Assembly: GCF_000689415.1 (NCBI RefSeq)
Contig: NZ_HG322950.1
Location: 806,001 to 870,000, forward strand
Length of the DNA stretch: 64,000 bases
DNA from: Pseudomonas knackmussii B13
Lineage (GTDB): Bacteria > Pseudomonadota > Gammaproteobacteria > Pseudomonadales > Pseudomonadaceae
Direction of reading: 5' to 3'
The notes beneath the pieces were generated by a model. That model was given only the letters and a program-made list of their open reading frames with translations. It had not been told where the DNA came from and did not search any database. How positions within the stretch are numbered: the stretch's first letter is position 1; each line of letters begins with the position of its first letter. Positions 1 to 8,943 of the stretch are shown here, piece after piece. Made by a program: the position numbers and the translations under genes.

Positions 1-9
1 TTCGGTCGC

Positions 10-285
10 ATGCAGCCGAACCGTCGCGACATCCGCATCGAGCTGCTCGATGGCACCGTCTTCTATCGCCGCATCACCGCATCCCAAGAGGACGGCGATA
101 GCGAAGTGCTGACTGTCGACTCCGCGCTGGGCGTGCTGGTCCAGCGCCTGCAGATCCGCCAGGTCAGCTTCCTGGTTCTGGCTGAGCAGTCGAGCGATAC
201 CGCCGAGCTGCAGCACGACGCCGACATCGAGGGCCTGACCCACCTCACCACCAGCTTCATCGGAGTTCGAAACGATGACATCTGA
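10..285 (+). CDS. Small phage tail-region protein (possibly 5' partial)
   Basis: This gene of about 91 residues is not one I recognise. It is acidic and soluble, with no signal peptide or membrane segment, and it overlaps the next tail gene by 11 bases, so the two are probably translated together. Its reading frame is open to the window edge, so the true start may lie upstream of position 10. Its place just before the BR0599-type gene is where small tail-assembly genes sit in long-tailed phages. Any specific function would be a guess. Confidence 0.6.
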   Translation: MQPNRRDIRIELLDGTVFYRRITASQEDGDSEVLTVDSALGVLVQRLQIRQVSFLVLAEQSSDTAELQHDADIEGLTHLTTSFIGVRNDDI

Positions 286-1093
286 GAGCCGTGAATCCTC
301 CTGGGATCAGGGTAAGCCGGTCGCGTTCTTCCGCTTCACCCGGAAGACCCGCAACTGGTTCTACACCAGCAGCGATCGCGACGAAGTACTCCTCGGCGAC
401 ACCTACCTCCGCGCGTCGATCTCGCGCACGGCCATCCGCCAGGGCAGCGAGCGTGCTCGGCTGAACATCACCATCACGCTGCCGAGCACCTTGCCTGTCG
501 CCGAGAATTGGCGCCCGTACCCATCGATCGACCCGATCGCCGTCACCTGTTTCATTCGCCACGTCGGCGAGGACGATGCCCTGGTCGACTGGGTGGGCCG
601 GGTAACTGCCCCGAAGTTCCTGGGTGCCACCCTAGAACTGACCTGCGAGCCGACTCAGACGCGGGCCAAGAAAATGGGCGAGCAGCGCGCCTGGCAGCGC
701 GGGTGCGGCCTGGAGCTGTACTCGCAGGGGCCGGGGCTCTGCAACGTCGACCGTAGTCTTCACGCGGTGGCAGCCACCATCACCGCAGTCGATCGCCTCA
801 ATGTCACTGCCCTGGAGTTCGGCTTGGTGGCGAACCGGCGACTGGCCGGCGGGTATATCGAATGGGCCGAGCCTGATGGGCTGATGGAGTACCGGACGAT
901 CAAGCAACACAACGGCTCGGTCATCACGCTCGACTACGGCGCCGCCGACCTGCTCGCCGGCAAGGCGATCACGGCCTATCCCGGCTGCGCACATACCTGG
1001 TCCGATTGCGCCTATTTCGGAACCCGAGATCGGTACGGCGGCGACATCTATATGCCTGTCCAGAACCCGTACAGCGGCGATCCGGTGTGGTGA
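275..1093 (+). CDS. Phage BR0599 / DUF2163 family tail protein
   Basis: The 272-residue product fits the BR0599 (DUF2163 plus C-terminal) family, found between the tape measure and the tip proteins of siphophage and transposable phage tails. The signature is at the C-terminus: a CAHTWSDC motif followed by GGDIYMP and a closing NPYSGDPVW stretch, equivalent to the family's C-x-T-x-x-D-C and nPf motifs. The N-terminal half, with FRFTRK and WRPYPSID, is the DUF2163 part. The role is structural, probably in the baseplate or tail-tip complex. It is followed at close spacing by two tiny tail genes and the large tip protein. Confidence 0.8.
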   Translation: MTSESRESSWDQGKPVAFFRFTRKTRNWFYTSSDRDEVLLGDTYLRASISRTAIRQGSERARLNITITLPSTLPVAENWRPYPSIDPIAVTCFIRHVGEDDALVDWVGRVTAPKFLGATLELTCEPTQTRAKKMGEQRAWQRGCGLELYSQGPGLCNVDRSLHAVAATITAVDRLNVTALEFGLVANRRLAGGYIEWAEPDGLMEYRTIKQHNGSVITLDYGAADLLAGKAITAYPGCAHTWSDCAYFGTRDRYGGDIYMPVQNPYSGDPVW

Positions 1094-1103
1094 GGGCCTG
1101 AGC

Positions 1104-1325
1104 ATGTGGGTACAGATCGCAATCCTCGTCGTTTCCGCGCTCATCAACTACGCCACCCGATCGAAGCCAACCAAGCCCGAGCCGCAGGAAGTCACCACGC
1201 CCACCGCCGAGGAGGGCAAGAAGCTACGCAAGGTGTACGGCACCGTCTGGGTGGATGACGCCCAGGTGCTGGGCTTCAAGAAGATGGGTACTGACCCTAT
1301 CCAGACCAAAGGAGGCAAGAAGTGA
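1104..1325 (+). CDS. Small phage tail-tip protein with N-terminal hydrophobic segment
   Basis: The 73-residue product starts with one hydrophobic segment (about residues 3-16) and continues as a lysine- and proline-rich tail ending in GGKK. The sequence KLRKVYGTVWVDDAQVLGF resembles the start of larger phage tail-tip proteins that open with a hydrophobic helix. It begins 10 bases after the BR0599 gene and overlaps the next gene by 4 bases (ATGA-type coupling), so it belongs to the tail operon. I do not know its exact function. Confidence 0.6.
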   Translation: MWVQIAILVVSALINYATRSKPTKPEPQEVTTPTAEEGKKLRKVYGTVWVDDAQVLGFKKMGTDPIQTKGGKK

Positions 1326-1534
1326 TCGTCACGCTCGCGCATCTGCGCTCCATTCCGGGCTACGGCCCGAAGCCAGGGTTCTGCGCAAGTGGTAGCCGGG
1401 CCTTCTTCAAACGTCACGGCCTGGATTGGGACACCTTCCGGCGCGAGGGCATCGCAGCCGAGGAACTGGCAGGCACCGGCGACGCCCTGGCGATCGCCTT
1501 GGTCGAGTGGGCTCGTAAGGTAGAGAGTGCATGA
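1322..1534 (+). CDS. Small phage tail-region protein
   Basis: The product is a soluble 70-residue protein with the conserved-looking stretch LRSIPGYGPKPGFCASGSR. It starts with GTG overlapping the previous stop and overlaps the next start by 4 bases, so three genes are translationally coupled up to the tip protein. Small proteins of this kind occur just before the host-specificity gene in D3112-like Pseudomonas phages, as far as I remember. No enzymatic motif is visible. Confidence 0.6.
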   Translation: MIVTLAHLRSIPGYGPKPGFCASGSRAFFKRHGLDWDTFRREGIAAEELAGTGDALAIALVEWARKVESA

Positions 1535-4500
1535 GCAGCGGCAGCAAGAAGCAGACGGTCGGGTACTGGTACCGCATCCTCGGCCACTATGGGCTCAGCA
1601 AGGGGCCAGTGGACGCCTTCCTGGAGTTGCGCGGTGGCGATCGCACTGCCTGGAAGGGGCTCCTCCAAGCCAGCGGGCGTATCCATGTGGCTGCCAAGAA
1701 CCTCTGGGGTGGCAAGAAGTCCGAGGGCGGCCTGGAAGGCGACATGGACCTGATGTTCGGCGAGGCCGATCAGGCGCCCAACGACTACCTCACAGCCAAC
1801 CTCGGCGAGCAGCCGGCGTATCGCGGCAAGTTCACTGCAGTGTGGCGGGGTGGGATCTATGGGGCGATGAACCCCTATCCGAAGACCCTGGCCTTCAAGT
1901 TCCGGCGCATCCTCAAAGGCTGGGACAACGATACGCCCTGGTACCCAGAAAAAGCGCCGATTCCGCTGGTGCCGGCTGAGCCGATGGCTCTCTACTTTGC
2001 CCTGGACATCTCCGGGTCCATGGCCGATATCACGCCGAACGGGCAATCCCGGCTGGCCAACATGAAGTCGGCGATCGTTGCTGCTCTCCAGGTCATCTCC
2101 GATGTCGTGCTCTCCACCGATGCAGAGGTCGACGTCATGGTGGTGGGTTTCGGTACCCAGCCATCAACCCGGACCTCCTTGATGCGTCGGCGCTGCAGCA
2201 AAGCTGACATCGCTGACTTGCAGGCATTCGTCAACGGCCTCTCCAGCGGTCTCTGGACCTACTTCCCGGCTGGGCTGATCGACATGCCGGCATTCTTCAG
2301 CGGTGCGCCGACAGACTCCAAGCAGATGGTGTTCTTCTGCACCGATGGTGCGCCGACCACCTCCGACAGCTCGATGACGGCCGAGCAGATCGCAAGCGCC
2401 GCAGGTGACCTGGTTGCCGCCCAGTCTGGTGTCAGCGTCTATGCGATGAACATCGATCTGGACGACACCACCTACACCGCATACGTCGACAACACGCCCG
2501 ACGACGGGGTGCCGGTGATCGCCGGCGACAACCCGGACGCCATCACCAACGTGATCATCAGCGGGCTCGGAGGCCTGATCGGGATGAACCCGATCCACAT
2601 CCTCTACGACAGCCTGACGGCCCGCGACATGCAGGCCGAGCCTATTGGTCTGATCAACGATGCCAGCTTCCGTGCGGCAGCGGACAAGTGCTTCGCCGAG
2701 GGGCTCGGTCTCTGCACGACTTATGTGCCCGACGAAGAGGATCTCGAGGCCTTTCAGCAGCGCATCTGCGACGTGATCGGCGCCAATCTGACCCAATCGC
2801 GCGTCGACGGGCAGTACTACGTCGACCTGATTCGCGGGGACTACGACTTCGACACGCTGCCGATCCTCACCTCGGACGACGTCATGGAGTTCAGCCAGGA
2901 GCCGACCAACCTCAACGAGGTGACCAACCAGATCCTCGTGGAGTGGTTCGACCCGCAGAACAAGGAGGATCGCACCACCCAGCCGATCCAGGCCATGGGC
3001 GCGATCATGGCCTCCGGTGGGGTGAGCAGTGAAACGAAGACCTATCGCGAGCTGCCGACTGAAGGGCTGGCGCTCCGGGTCGGTGCACGTGACCTGCAGG
3101 CCAAGGCGACGCCGCTGTCGCGATTCAACCTCACTACAAACCGGCGGCCATGGAAGTGGCGCCCCGGCAACTACTTCCGCCTGCAACTGCCTGAAGAGGG
3201 CATTGCCGACATGGTCTGCATCGTCGGCGACATTGATACCGGCACCCACGTTGACGGCCGTTGCCGCCTGAAAGCCGTTCAGGACGTGTTCGCCTTCCCC
3301 GATACCGTATATGTCGAGCCTGAGCCTGGACTGGCTGGGCCTGAAGATCCGTCACCAACGGCTGCGCCGCACCAGGTGCTGATCGAGGCACCCTATGTGG
3401 AGCTAGTCACCAGCTTGTCGAATGCTGACTTCGCCGCGTTTCCGGAAGATGCAGGTGCGTTGCTGACGATCGCCACTCGCCCCTCGAATGGCCTGAACTA
3501 TTCGATCTACAGCGCTGGCGAAGGTGAGTCGCTGGCGGATAACGGCACCGGCGACTGGTGTCCGAGCGCTGCTGTTGTCGAAGCCTCTGGCTACCTCGAC
3601 ACCGACTTCACGCTCAGCGATGGCAACGACCTTCACCTCGTGAGCATCGGTTCCTGGGCGCTTTGGGGCGGCGAGATCGTGCGTGTCGATGCATTGGATG
3701 TCACTGCCAGCACCGTCACTGTTGGCCGCGGGTGCGCAGACTCGGTGCCAGTCGAGCACATCGCTGGCGAACGCATCTACTTCTGTGGAGAGTGGGCAGC
3801 CACCGATGGGCGCGAGTACGTGGATGGCGAAACCGTCTCGGCCAAGCTGTTGACTCGCACCAGCTCTGTGGAGCAGACGCTGGCCAGCGCCCAGTTGCTT
3901 GAAGTTGAGATGGCCCAGCGGCAATTCCGTCCTTACCCGCCCCGAAAGCTTCGTCTCGGTGGGGCGGCGTATCCAGATACCGTAACTGGATCGCTGGTGC
4001 TGGATTGGCAGCACAGTGATCGGGTGCTGCAGGCAGACAAGCTGCTGGACAACGAAGCCGACGGCGTCGGGCCCGAGGCTGGCGTCTCATATACCGCCAG
4101 AGCTTATCTGCTGCCTGGCGGCGCTCTCGCTACTGAAGCCACTGGGGTTGTCGGCGTCACTACTGATATCACACCGGCAACGACCGGCGACTATCGTGTC
4201 GAGCTGTTCAGCGTGCGTGGCGGCCTTGAGAGCTACCAGCGCCATTCTGTTGAGGTTCACGTCAACATGGGGAGCGCCGTCGCGTTTCTTGTGTTTCCTC
4301 TCACCTATGATGAGCAGGACTCGACCGGGTCTCTCACGCTAACCAGGAGCAGCGGGTACGGCCCCTTGGTTACTCCGTCAGGGTTCGAGGGCGACGGCTA
4401 TGGCGCACGGCTGAAGACTACATCGCTGCCTTCCTGGATAACGACGTCCGGGGCGGAGGTCTCGCTCGTGGCCTCCGTCAAGTGCGAGGCGCCCTACGTA

Positions 4501-6288
4501 GCCTCCGGCCAGCGGGGTGTGTTCGCGTCTCTGTCTGAAGATACGACCGCAGCGAACCCGTTCTTGGAGATCAGCTCATACAGCGACTTTGCCGGCGGCG
4601 GATACACGGGGGTCATGATCCTCCGGTGCTTCGGCAGTGTGAGCGGGGGCACAGCGGGGACTCTCTACACCCCTTTGTTCCGGCCAGCGTGGAGGCATGA
4701 AGTGGTGCTGCCGGTACAGACCTCTGGCGTCTATAAGGGAGTGCCGCAGGCGTGCTTTATCCTCGACGACGACACGATGCTGATGTCGGCTCACTATCAA
4801 GACACCGAAAGCAAGGTCTTCAAGATTCGCTTGAGCGACGGCGCGCTGCTCGGGCAGTTCACCTTCGGCACGACGACAAACCGCCATATCGCGTCGATAG
4901 CGCGAGACTCGTCGGGGAACATCTGGATCGCAGATTATGAAACCTCCGCTGTCCACCAGGTCGACCTCGCCGCATCGTTTTCCTCGGGCACGGCAGTAAT
5001 CCTGTCGACCTGCAACTTGTCAGCCGCTGGCGCTGGCTATGCTATCGACTTCGTCACGGTGAGCGGGACCGAATACCTGCTGGCCGGCAACTACTCCACT
5101 ACCGACACTGCCTACGTTTGGGTGATCCCGGTTTCGCTTCTGTCCACGACGCCGTTCGTGAGCGGGACCGAGTACAAGAAGTTCCTGGTTGGGCGCCGCG
5201 TGCAGGGCCTGGCCATGAAGGACGGGAAGATGCTCCTGTCCCGAAACCAATCGAGTGGAGGGGCCGAAACCTTCGGCGTTGTTGACCGCTACGACATAGT
5301 GACTGCGATTGCGAGTACCGCTACAGGAGCCACCATTACCAGGGAGGCGTGGTACTACGCCCCGAGCATGTATCCAGAGGACATTGGCGTTCACCCCAGC
5401 AACAACCGCATCTATGTGACTACCGAGGGCTACGGCACCACGCCGGACTCCACGACCGGCGGTGGATGGCATTCCGCCTGGAGTCGTGAGTTGGTGGCGC
5501 AGGGGGAGACGAACCACGTTACCGCCGAGTACAACGGCTCTAACTCGATCTCGGTCAAGCTGAACAACCGGCAGTTTTGCACTGTGGCCGTGGCCCTCAC
5601 TGTGGCTCCTGCCGCCATTAGCATCGGCGGGCCGCCCCCAAGCAGCGCGGGCATCGCTACTGGTTTCTGCTACGGGACTGCGGCGAACGTTGCTTTCGTC
5701 AACGGGCCGGTTTCGGACTCCGAATATGCCGCAATAACTGGTGGCAGCTACGAGACTGGCACCCTCACTGCCTATGAGCTGACGCTCACCAATCCCGGAG
5801 CGGAGAGCGGAAGCACCACTGGGTGGACTGTCGAATCTGGTGGCATGACTGTCCGTAACGCGAACCCGGTGCCCTATGAAGGGGCCTACTACTTCACGGG
5901 CGGCAGCTTCGTCACGTCGGTATCCAGGCAGCGTATCGACCTGGTTGCGCAAGGGCTATCGGCGGCGGACCTGGACACCGGAACCCTGTGGGGCCGCATT
6001 CGCTGGCGGCAAGCGTCCTACGACAGCGCCAACGACCCCGGCGGTATGGGTATGCGAGCAGTGGACGGCTCCGCGGGGACGATCTCGACCGCGTATTCAG
6101 CAAGCGCGGTCATGCCGGTAGGTTACACGTCTAGCTTCGGCGGCATATGGTTCCCGCGTAGCTTCACTCTGGCGTTACCAACGCTCACCCGGTCGCTCGA
6201 CGCGCTGTACAACGCCTCTGGCCGCACCAGCGGTACCGCGAACGACCACTACGTAGATTCCGTCAGGATGACTGTCTACAAGCCTTGA
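1531..6288 (+). CDS. Phage host-specificity / tail-tip protein with inserted vWA domain
   Basis: The product has 1,585 residues. Residues 1-150 are the usual N-terminal tail domain (GYWYRILGHYGLSKGPVDAF). Residues 152-348 form a von Willebrand A domain with a full MIDAS: DISGS at 159-163, a Thr near 243 and FFCTDG with Asp near 272. From NPIHILYDSL (about 353) to about 620 comes the core of the phage tail protein 3 family. The rest is beta-rich: an Ig-like segment, a stretch with NHL-propeller character (ARDSSGNIWIADYET, about 1125) and a carbohydrate-binding-like C-terminus. The protein should sit at the tail tip and contact the receptor. The vWA insertion is unusual. It is the last phage gene, 96 bases before the prophage end. 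Confidence 0.85.
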   Translation: MSSGSKKQTVGYWYRILGHYGLSKGPVDAFLELRGGDRTAWKGLLQASGRIHVAAKNLWGGKKSEGGLEGDMDLMFGEADQAPNDYLTANLGEQPAYRGKFTAVWRGGIYGAMNPYPKTLAFKFRRILKGWDNDTPWYPEKAPIPLVPAEPMALYFALDISGSMADITPNGQSRLANMKSAIVAALQVISDVVLSTDAEVDVMVVGFGTQPSTRTSLMRRRCSKADIADLQAFVNGLSSGLWTYFPAGLIDMPAFFSGAPTDSKQMVFFCTDGAPTTSDSSMTAEQIASAAGDLVAAQSGVSVYAMNIDLDDTTYTAYVDNTPDDGVPVIAGDNPDAITNVIISGLGGLIGMNPIHILYDSLTARDMQAEPIGLINDASFRAAADKCFAEGLGLCTTYVPDEEDLEAFQQRICDVIGANLTQSRVDGQYYVDLIRGDYDFDTLPILTSDDVMEFSQEPTNLNEVTNQILVEWFDPQNKEDRTTQPIQAMGAIMASGGVSSETKTYRELPTEGLALRVGARDLQAKATPLSRFNLTTNRRPWKWRPGNYFRLQLPEEGIADMVCIVGDIDTGTHVDGRCRLKAVQDVFAFPDTVYVEPEPGLAGPEDPSPTAAPHQVLIEAPYVELVTSLSNADFAAFPEDAGALLTIATRPSNGLNYSIYSAGEGESLADNGTGDWCPSAAVVEASGYLDTDFTLSDGNDLHLVSIGSWALWGGEIVRVDALDVTASTVTVGRGCADSVPVEHIAGERIYFCGEWAATDGREYVDGETVSAKLLTRTSSVEQTLASAQLLEVEMAQRQFRPYPPRKLRLGGAAYPDTVTGSLVLDWQHSDRVLQADKLLDNEADGVGPEAGVSYTARAYLLPGGALATEATGVVGVTTDITPATTGDYRVELFSVRGGLESYQRHSVEVHVNMGSAVAFLVFPLTYDEQDSTGSLTLTRSSGYGPLVTPSGFEGDGYGARLKTTSLPSWITTSGAEVSLVASVKCEAPYVASGQRGVFASLSEDTTAANPFLEISSYSDFAGGGYTGVMILRCFGSVSGGTAGTLYTPLFRPAWRHEVVLPVQTSGVYKGVPQACFILDDDTMLMSAHYQDTESKVFKIRLSDGALLGQFTFGTTTNRHIASIARDSSGNIWIADYETSAVHQVDLAASFSSGTAVILSTCNLSAAGAGYAIDFVTVSGTEYLLAGNYSTTDTAYVWVIPVSLLSTTPFVSGTEYKKFLVGRRVQGLAMKDGKMLLSRNQSSGGAETFGVVDRYDIVTAIASTATGATITREAWYYAPSMYPEDIGVHPSNNRIYVTTEGYGTTPDSTTGGGWHSAWSRELVAQGETNHVTAEYNGSNSISVKLNNRQFCTVAVALTVAPAAISIGGPPPSSAGIATGFCYGTAANVAFVNGPVSDSEYAAITGGSYETGTLTAYELTLTNPGAESGSTTGWTVESGGMTVRNANPVPYEGAYYFTGGSFVTSVSRQRIDLVAQGLSAADLDTGTLWGRIRWRQASYDSANDPGGMGMRAVDGSAGTISTAYSASAVMPVGYTSSFGGIWFPRSFTLALPTLTRSLDALYNASGRTSGTANDHYVDSVRMTVYKP

Positions 6289-6342
6289 GTGTTCATGATT
6301 TTTGGAAATCCTTTTCCGTACGTGAAATGCTTAGGTGATCCT

Positions 6343-6384
6343 ATTTATCGCGCCGAGAGAGGCGAAATTTCGCGCGGCGCTACA
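6343..6384 (-). repeat. Mu-type right terminal sequence (transposase binding end)
   Basis: Reading inward on the minus strand from 6384, the first bases are TGTAGCGCCGCGCGAAA and CGATAAAT lies at offset 35-42. Both elements occur at these same offsets in the Mu right end as I recall it. A 12-bp palindrome GCGAAATTTCGC lies at 6362-6373. The first five host bases after the end, GCCTT (6385-6389), should be the 5-bp target duplication if this is correct. Confidence 0.65.
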
Positions 6385-7752
6385 GCCTTCCTCCTCGGCG
6401 GAACCATCAACACCCTGATGGTGCTGGGCTTCCTGCCCAACGTCTTCCTCACCATGTACGCCAGCCAGATCGGCTCGGCGCTGGAGGTCGGGCTGCTGTC
6501 GCTTGCCCTGGCCGACCGCATCAACGCGATGAAGGAAGAGCGCACGCGCATCCTCCAGGAGTCCAGCCGCAAGCTGGAGCAGCTCAACCTGGAACTGGCC
6601 AACAGCAACCGCCTGAAGGACGAGTTCTTGGCCACCGTCACCCACGAGCTGCGCACGCCCATGAGCGGGGTGATCGGTTCGCTGGAGCTGATGCAGACGG
6701 TGCCGATGGACGTCGAGCTGACGCAGTACCAGAAGACCGCCACTGGCTCGGCGCGGGACATGATGCGCATGGTCAACGACATCCTCGCGCTGATCGAGCT
6801 GCAGGCCGGCAAGCTCTACCCGCGCCGTGAGCCGTTCAGCCTGCGCGGGCTGTTCGACAGCCTGCGCGCGCAGTACGCGCCGCGCGCCGAGGAAAAGGGC
6901 CTGCACTTCGTCCTGCTGCTCGACGAGAGCCTGCCGGACACCCTGGAAGGCGACGCCGGCAAGCTGACCCAGGCACTGGGCTACCTGCTGGACAACGCCA
7001 TCAAGTTCACCGCGCAAGGCAGCGTGGCGCTGCGCGTCGAAGGGCGCCAGGACGACGAAGGCGTGGCGCTGCATGTCGAGGTGCAGGACAGCGGGATCGG
7101 CTTCGAGACCCCGGAAAACGATGCCCTCTACCAGCGCTTCCACCAGCTCGACGGGTCGCTGACCCGCGAGTACGGCGGCCTGGGCATTGGGCTGGCGCTG
7201 TGCCGGCAGCTCACCGAGCTGCTCGGCGGCAAGCTGAGCCACACCTCGGCGCCCGGTCGCGGCAGCCTGTTCCTCCTTGACCTGCCGCTCGGCCAGCCGG
7301 TGCAGGGGATAGCCGTGCCGCCGCCACGGCGCGCCGGCGGCCATGCGCTGCGCCGGCCGGAGCAGTGCACCGTGCTGGTGGTGGAAGACAACGCGATCAA
7401 CCAACTGGTGATCCGCGGCATGCTGCTCAAGCTCGGTTACCGGGTGCGCACTGCCGACAACGGTTCGGAAGGCATCGATCTGCTGCGCCGGGAAACCATC
7501 GACGCCGTGCTGCTTGACTGCCAGATGCCGGTGATGGACGGCTTCGCCACCTGCCGTGCGATCCGCACCCTGCCGCACGGCGCCGAGCTGCCGGTGCTGG
7601 CGATCACCGCGCACAGCCACAGCGGCGACCGCGAGCGCTGCCTGGCCGCAGGGATGAGCGACTACCTGGCCAAGCCGGTGAAGTTCGAGGAACTGCAGAC
7701 CCTGCTGCACGACTGGTTGCTCTGCCAGCCTGCGCAGCCCAGCCACGTCTGA
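6385..7752 (+). pseudogene. 3' remnant of a 7TMR-DISM hybrid histidine kinase, truncated by the prophage
   Basis: The frame opens within the last transmembrane helices of a 7TMR-DISM sensor (TINTLMVLGFLPNVF, then SALEVGLLSLALADRIN). It continues with a coiled linker, a HisKA domain (phosphorylatable His in THELRTPMSG), a HATPase domain (LDNAIKF, DSGIGF, GGLGIGLAL) and a C-terminal receiver with Asp in LLDCQMPVMDG. The periplasmic sensor and most membrane helices are missing because phage DNA ends at 6384. By chance the phage DNA adds an open frame back to a GTG at 6289, so a chimeric or internally started cytoplasmic kinase could be made. The adjacent response regulator at 8109 is the likely lost partner. 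Confidence 0.85.
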
Positions 7753-8108
7753 CCGGTCGTCGGAAGGGTGAGAGAGAAAAATTCTCGCCCGCGGACACCC
7801 GGCAAGCCTGAAACGCGCCGTACCGCCAGGGGCGCGCGCAGGGTGTTTCTGCCAAATTGCCGAAGAATCCGGCAGCGTCCGCGGAGCGGTGGCGCGTTTG
7901 CTCGCTGCGGTGACCGATCGTCGGGATGTCGCTGATTTACCGGATGATTTCCTCAGTAAATGGCTTATTGCCATTACCGTTGAGCTCCCTCAGCATTTTT
8001 GCTTTGCTGGGTTTGGAGTAACGCCTCGGCATGCTTCGTCGGTCAGTTCAGGGAGCGGCTGACTATTACAAAAAAGGGTAGGTATGCCTTGCGTGAGGAA
8101 TTGAAAGA
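7753..8108. other. Intergenic region between kinase remnant and response regulator
   Basis: These 356 bases carry no convincing gene. They hold a near-palindrome TTTCCTCAGTAAA at 7948-7960, similar to one at 8762-8774, and they must contain the promoter of the response regulator gene. An AGGAATTG stretch just before 8109 is a weak ribosome binding site. No terminator with a T-run was seen after the kinase. Confidence 0.5.
7948..7960. promoter_or_regulatory. Candidate regulator-binding box 1 (TTTCCTCAGTAAA)
   Basis: This imperfect palindrome lies about 150 bases upstream of the NarL-type response regulator gene and shares 11 of 13 positions with the box at 8762-8774 upstream of the chemoreceptor operon. 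Assignment as an operator is inference. Confidence 0.3.
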
Positions 8109-8750
8109 ATGCCCGTTAGGGTTGTGTTGGTCGATGACCATGAGCTGGTCCGCGCCGGCATCCGTTCGCTGCTGGTAGAGGCGGGTTACCAGGTCGTTGC
8201 CGAGGGGAACGACGGCGATCAGGTCGAGGAACTGATCGAGGCTCATGCGCCGGATGTCCTGTTGCTCGATCTCACCATGCGCCGCTGCTCCGGGCTCGAG
8301 GCCCTGTCGGTGGTGCGTTCGCGCTGGCCGGAGCTGCCGGTCATCCTGCTGTCCATGCACGACACCCGCGACTACGTGGTCCAGGCCATGCAGATGGGCG
8401 CCAGCGGCTACCTGCTGAAGGATGCCGCGGTGGTCGAGCTGCGCCTGTCGATCGAGGCGGTGATCGGCGGGCATCGCTACCTCAGCCCGCGCGTTGCCGG
8501 CCAGGTCATCGATGCGCTGTCCCGACCGGCAGTCGAGGTCCCGGTGGAGCTGCTGACCGGTCGTCAGAAAGAGGTTCTCTACTGGCTGGCCAAGGGCAAG
8601 AGCAACAAGGAAATCGCGTTCATCCTCAATCTCAGCGTGAAGACCGTAGACACCCACCGCGCGCAGATCATGGACCGCCTCGCGATCCGCGATCTGGCGG
8701 GGCTGGTGCGGTATGCGCTGCGTCGCGGAATCATCAAGCTGGACGAGTGA
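8109..8750 (+). CDS. NarL/FixJ-type response regulator (REC-HTH LuxR)
   Basis: The 213-residue product has a receiver domain with acidic pocket DDH at 9-11, phospho-acceptor Asp54 in LLLDLTM and the Lys of GYLLKDAA. A LuxR-type helix-turn-helix follows (LTGRQKEVLYWLAKGKSNKEIAFILNLSVKTVDTHR). It is a typical DNA-binding partner for a membrane hybrid kinase, and it sits directly downstream of the kinase gene broken by the prophage. Two similar near-palindromes flank it, one upstream of itself and one upstream of the chemosensory operon, so it may regulate both; that is inference. Confidence 0.9.
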   Translation: MPVRVVLVDDHELVRAGIRSLLVEAGYQVVAEGNDGDQVEELIEAHAPDVLLLDLTMRRCSGLEALSVVRSRWPELPVILLSMHDTRDYVVQAMQMGASGYLLKDAAVVELRLSIEAVIGGHRYLSPRVAGQVIDALSRPAVEVPVELLTGRQKEVLYWLAKGKSNKEIAFILNLSVKTVDTHRAQIMDRLAIRDLAGLVRYALRRGIIKLDE

Positions 8751-8761
8751 TCCGCAGGAGT

Positions 8762-8774
8762 TTTCCTAAGGAAA
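8762..8774. promoter_or_regulatory. Candidate regulator-binding box 2 (TTTCCTAAGGAAA)
   Basis: This is a perfect 6-bp inverted repeat around one central base, 12 bases after the response regulator stop codon and about 170 bases before the chemoreceptor gene. It resembles box 1 at 7948-7960. It has no T-run and is too short for a convincing terminator. Confidence 0.3.
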
Positions 8775-8943
8775 TCTACTGAGACGCCCCCTTCCTATTT
8801 TGCTGATTAGAGCCCGCCGGCTTTTTCCCTAAGCTTCGCCATGCCCATCAAAAGATGGCTTGTTGCCACCACTGGGTGGCGCTTGCGGCTGCGTGCGAGT
8901 GGCCGGACCTCCCGAAGGCTTCTGAGAGAACCGGAGTTCGAGA

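Larger units (their letters stand above)
1..6384 (+). mobile_element. Right (tail-tip) end of a Mu-like transposable prophage
   Basis: The block contains only phage tail genes in the order BR0599 family, two tiny genes, giant host-specificity protein, and then stops inside a host kinase gene. The last 95 bases are AT-rich and non-phage-coding. Read inward from 6384 the sequence begins TGTAGCGCCGCGCGAAA. That matches the phage Mu right end as I remember it at 14 of the first 17 bases, and CGATAAAT recurs at the same offset (bases 35-42). Transposable phages place tail-tip genes next to the right end, which fits. The left end, transposase and head genes lie outside the window. The match to Mu is from memory, not from an alignment run. 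Confidence 0.75.

Noticed and set aside
8862..8885. Sigma-54 promoter before the short MCP gene
   Set aside because: A GG...GC pair is present but with 11 rather than 10 bases between, so the -24/-12 spacing fails.
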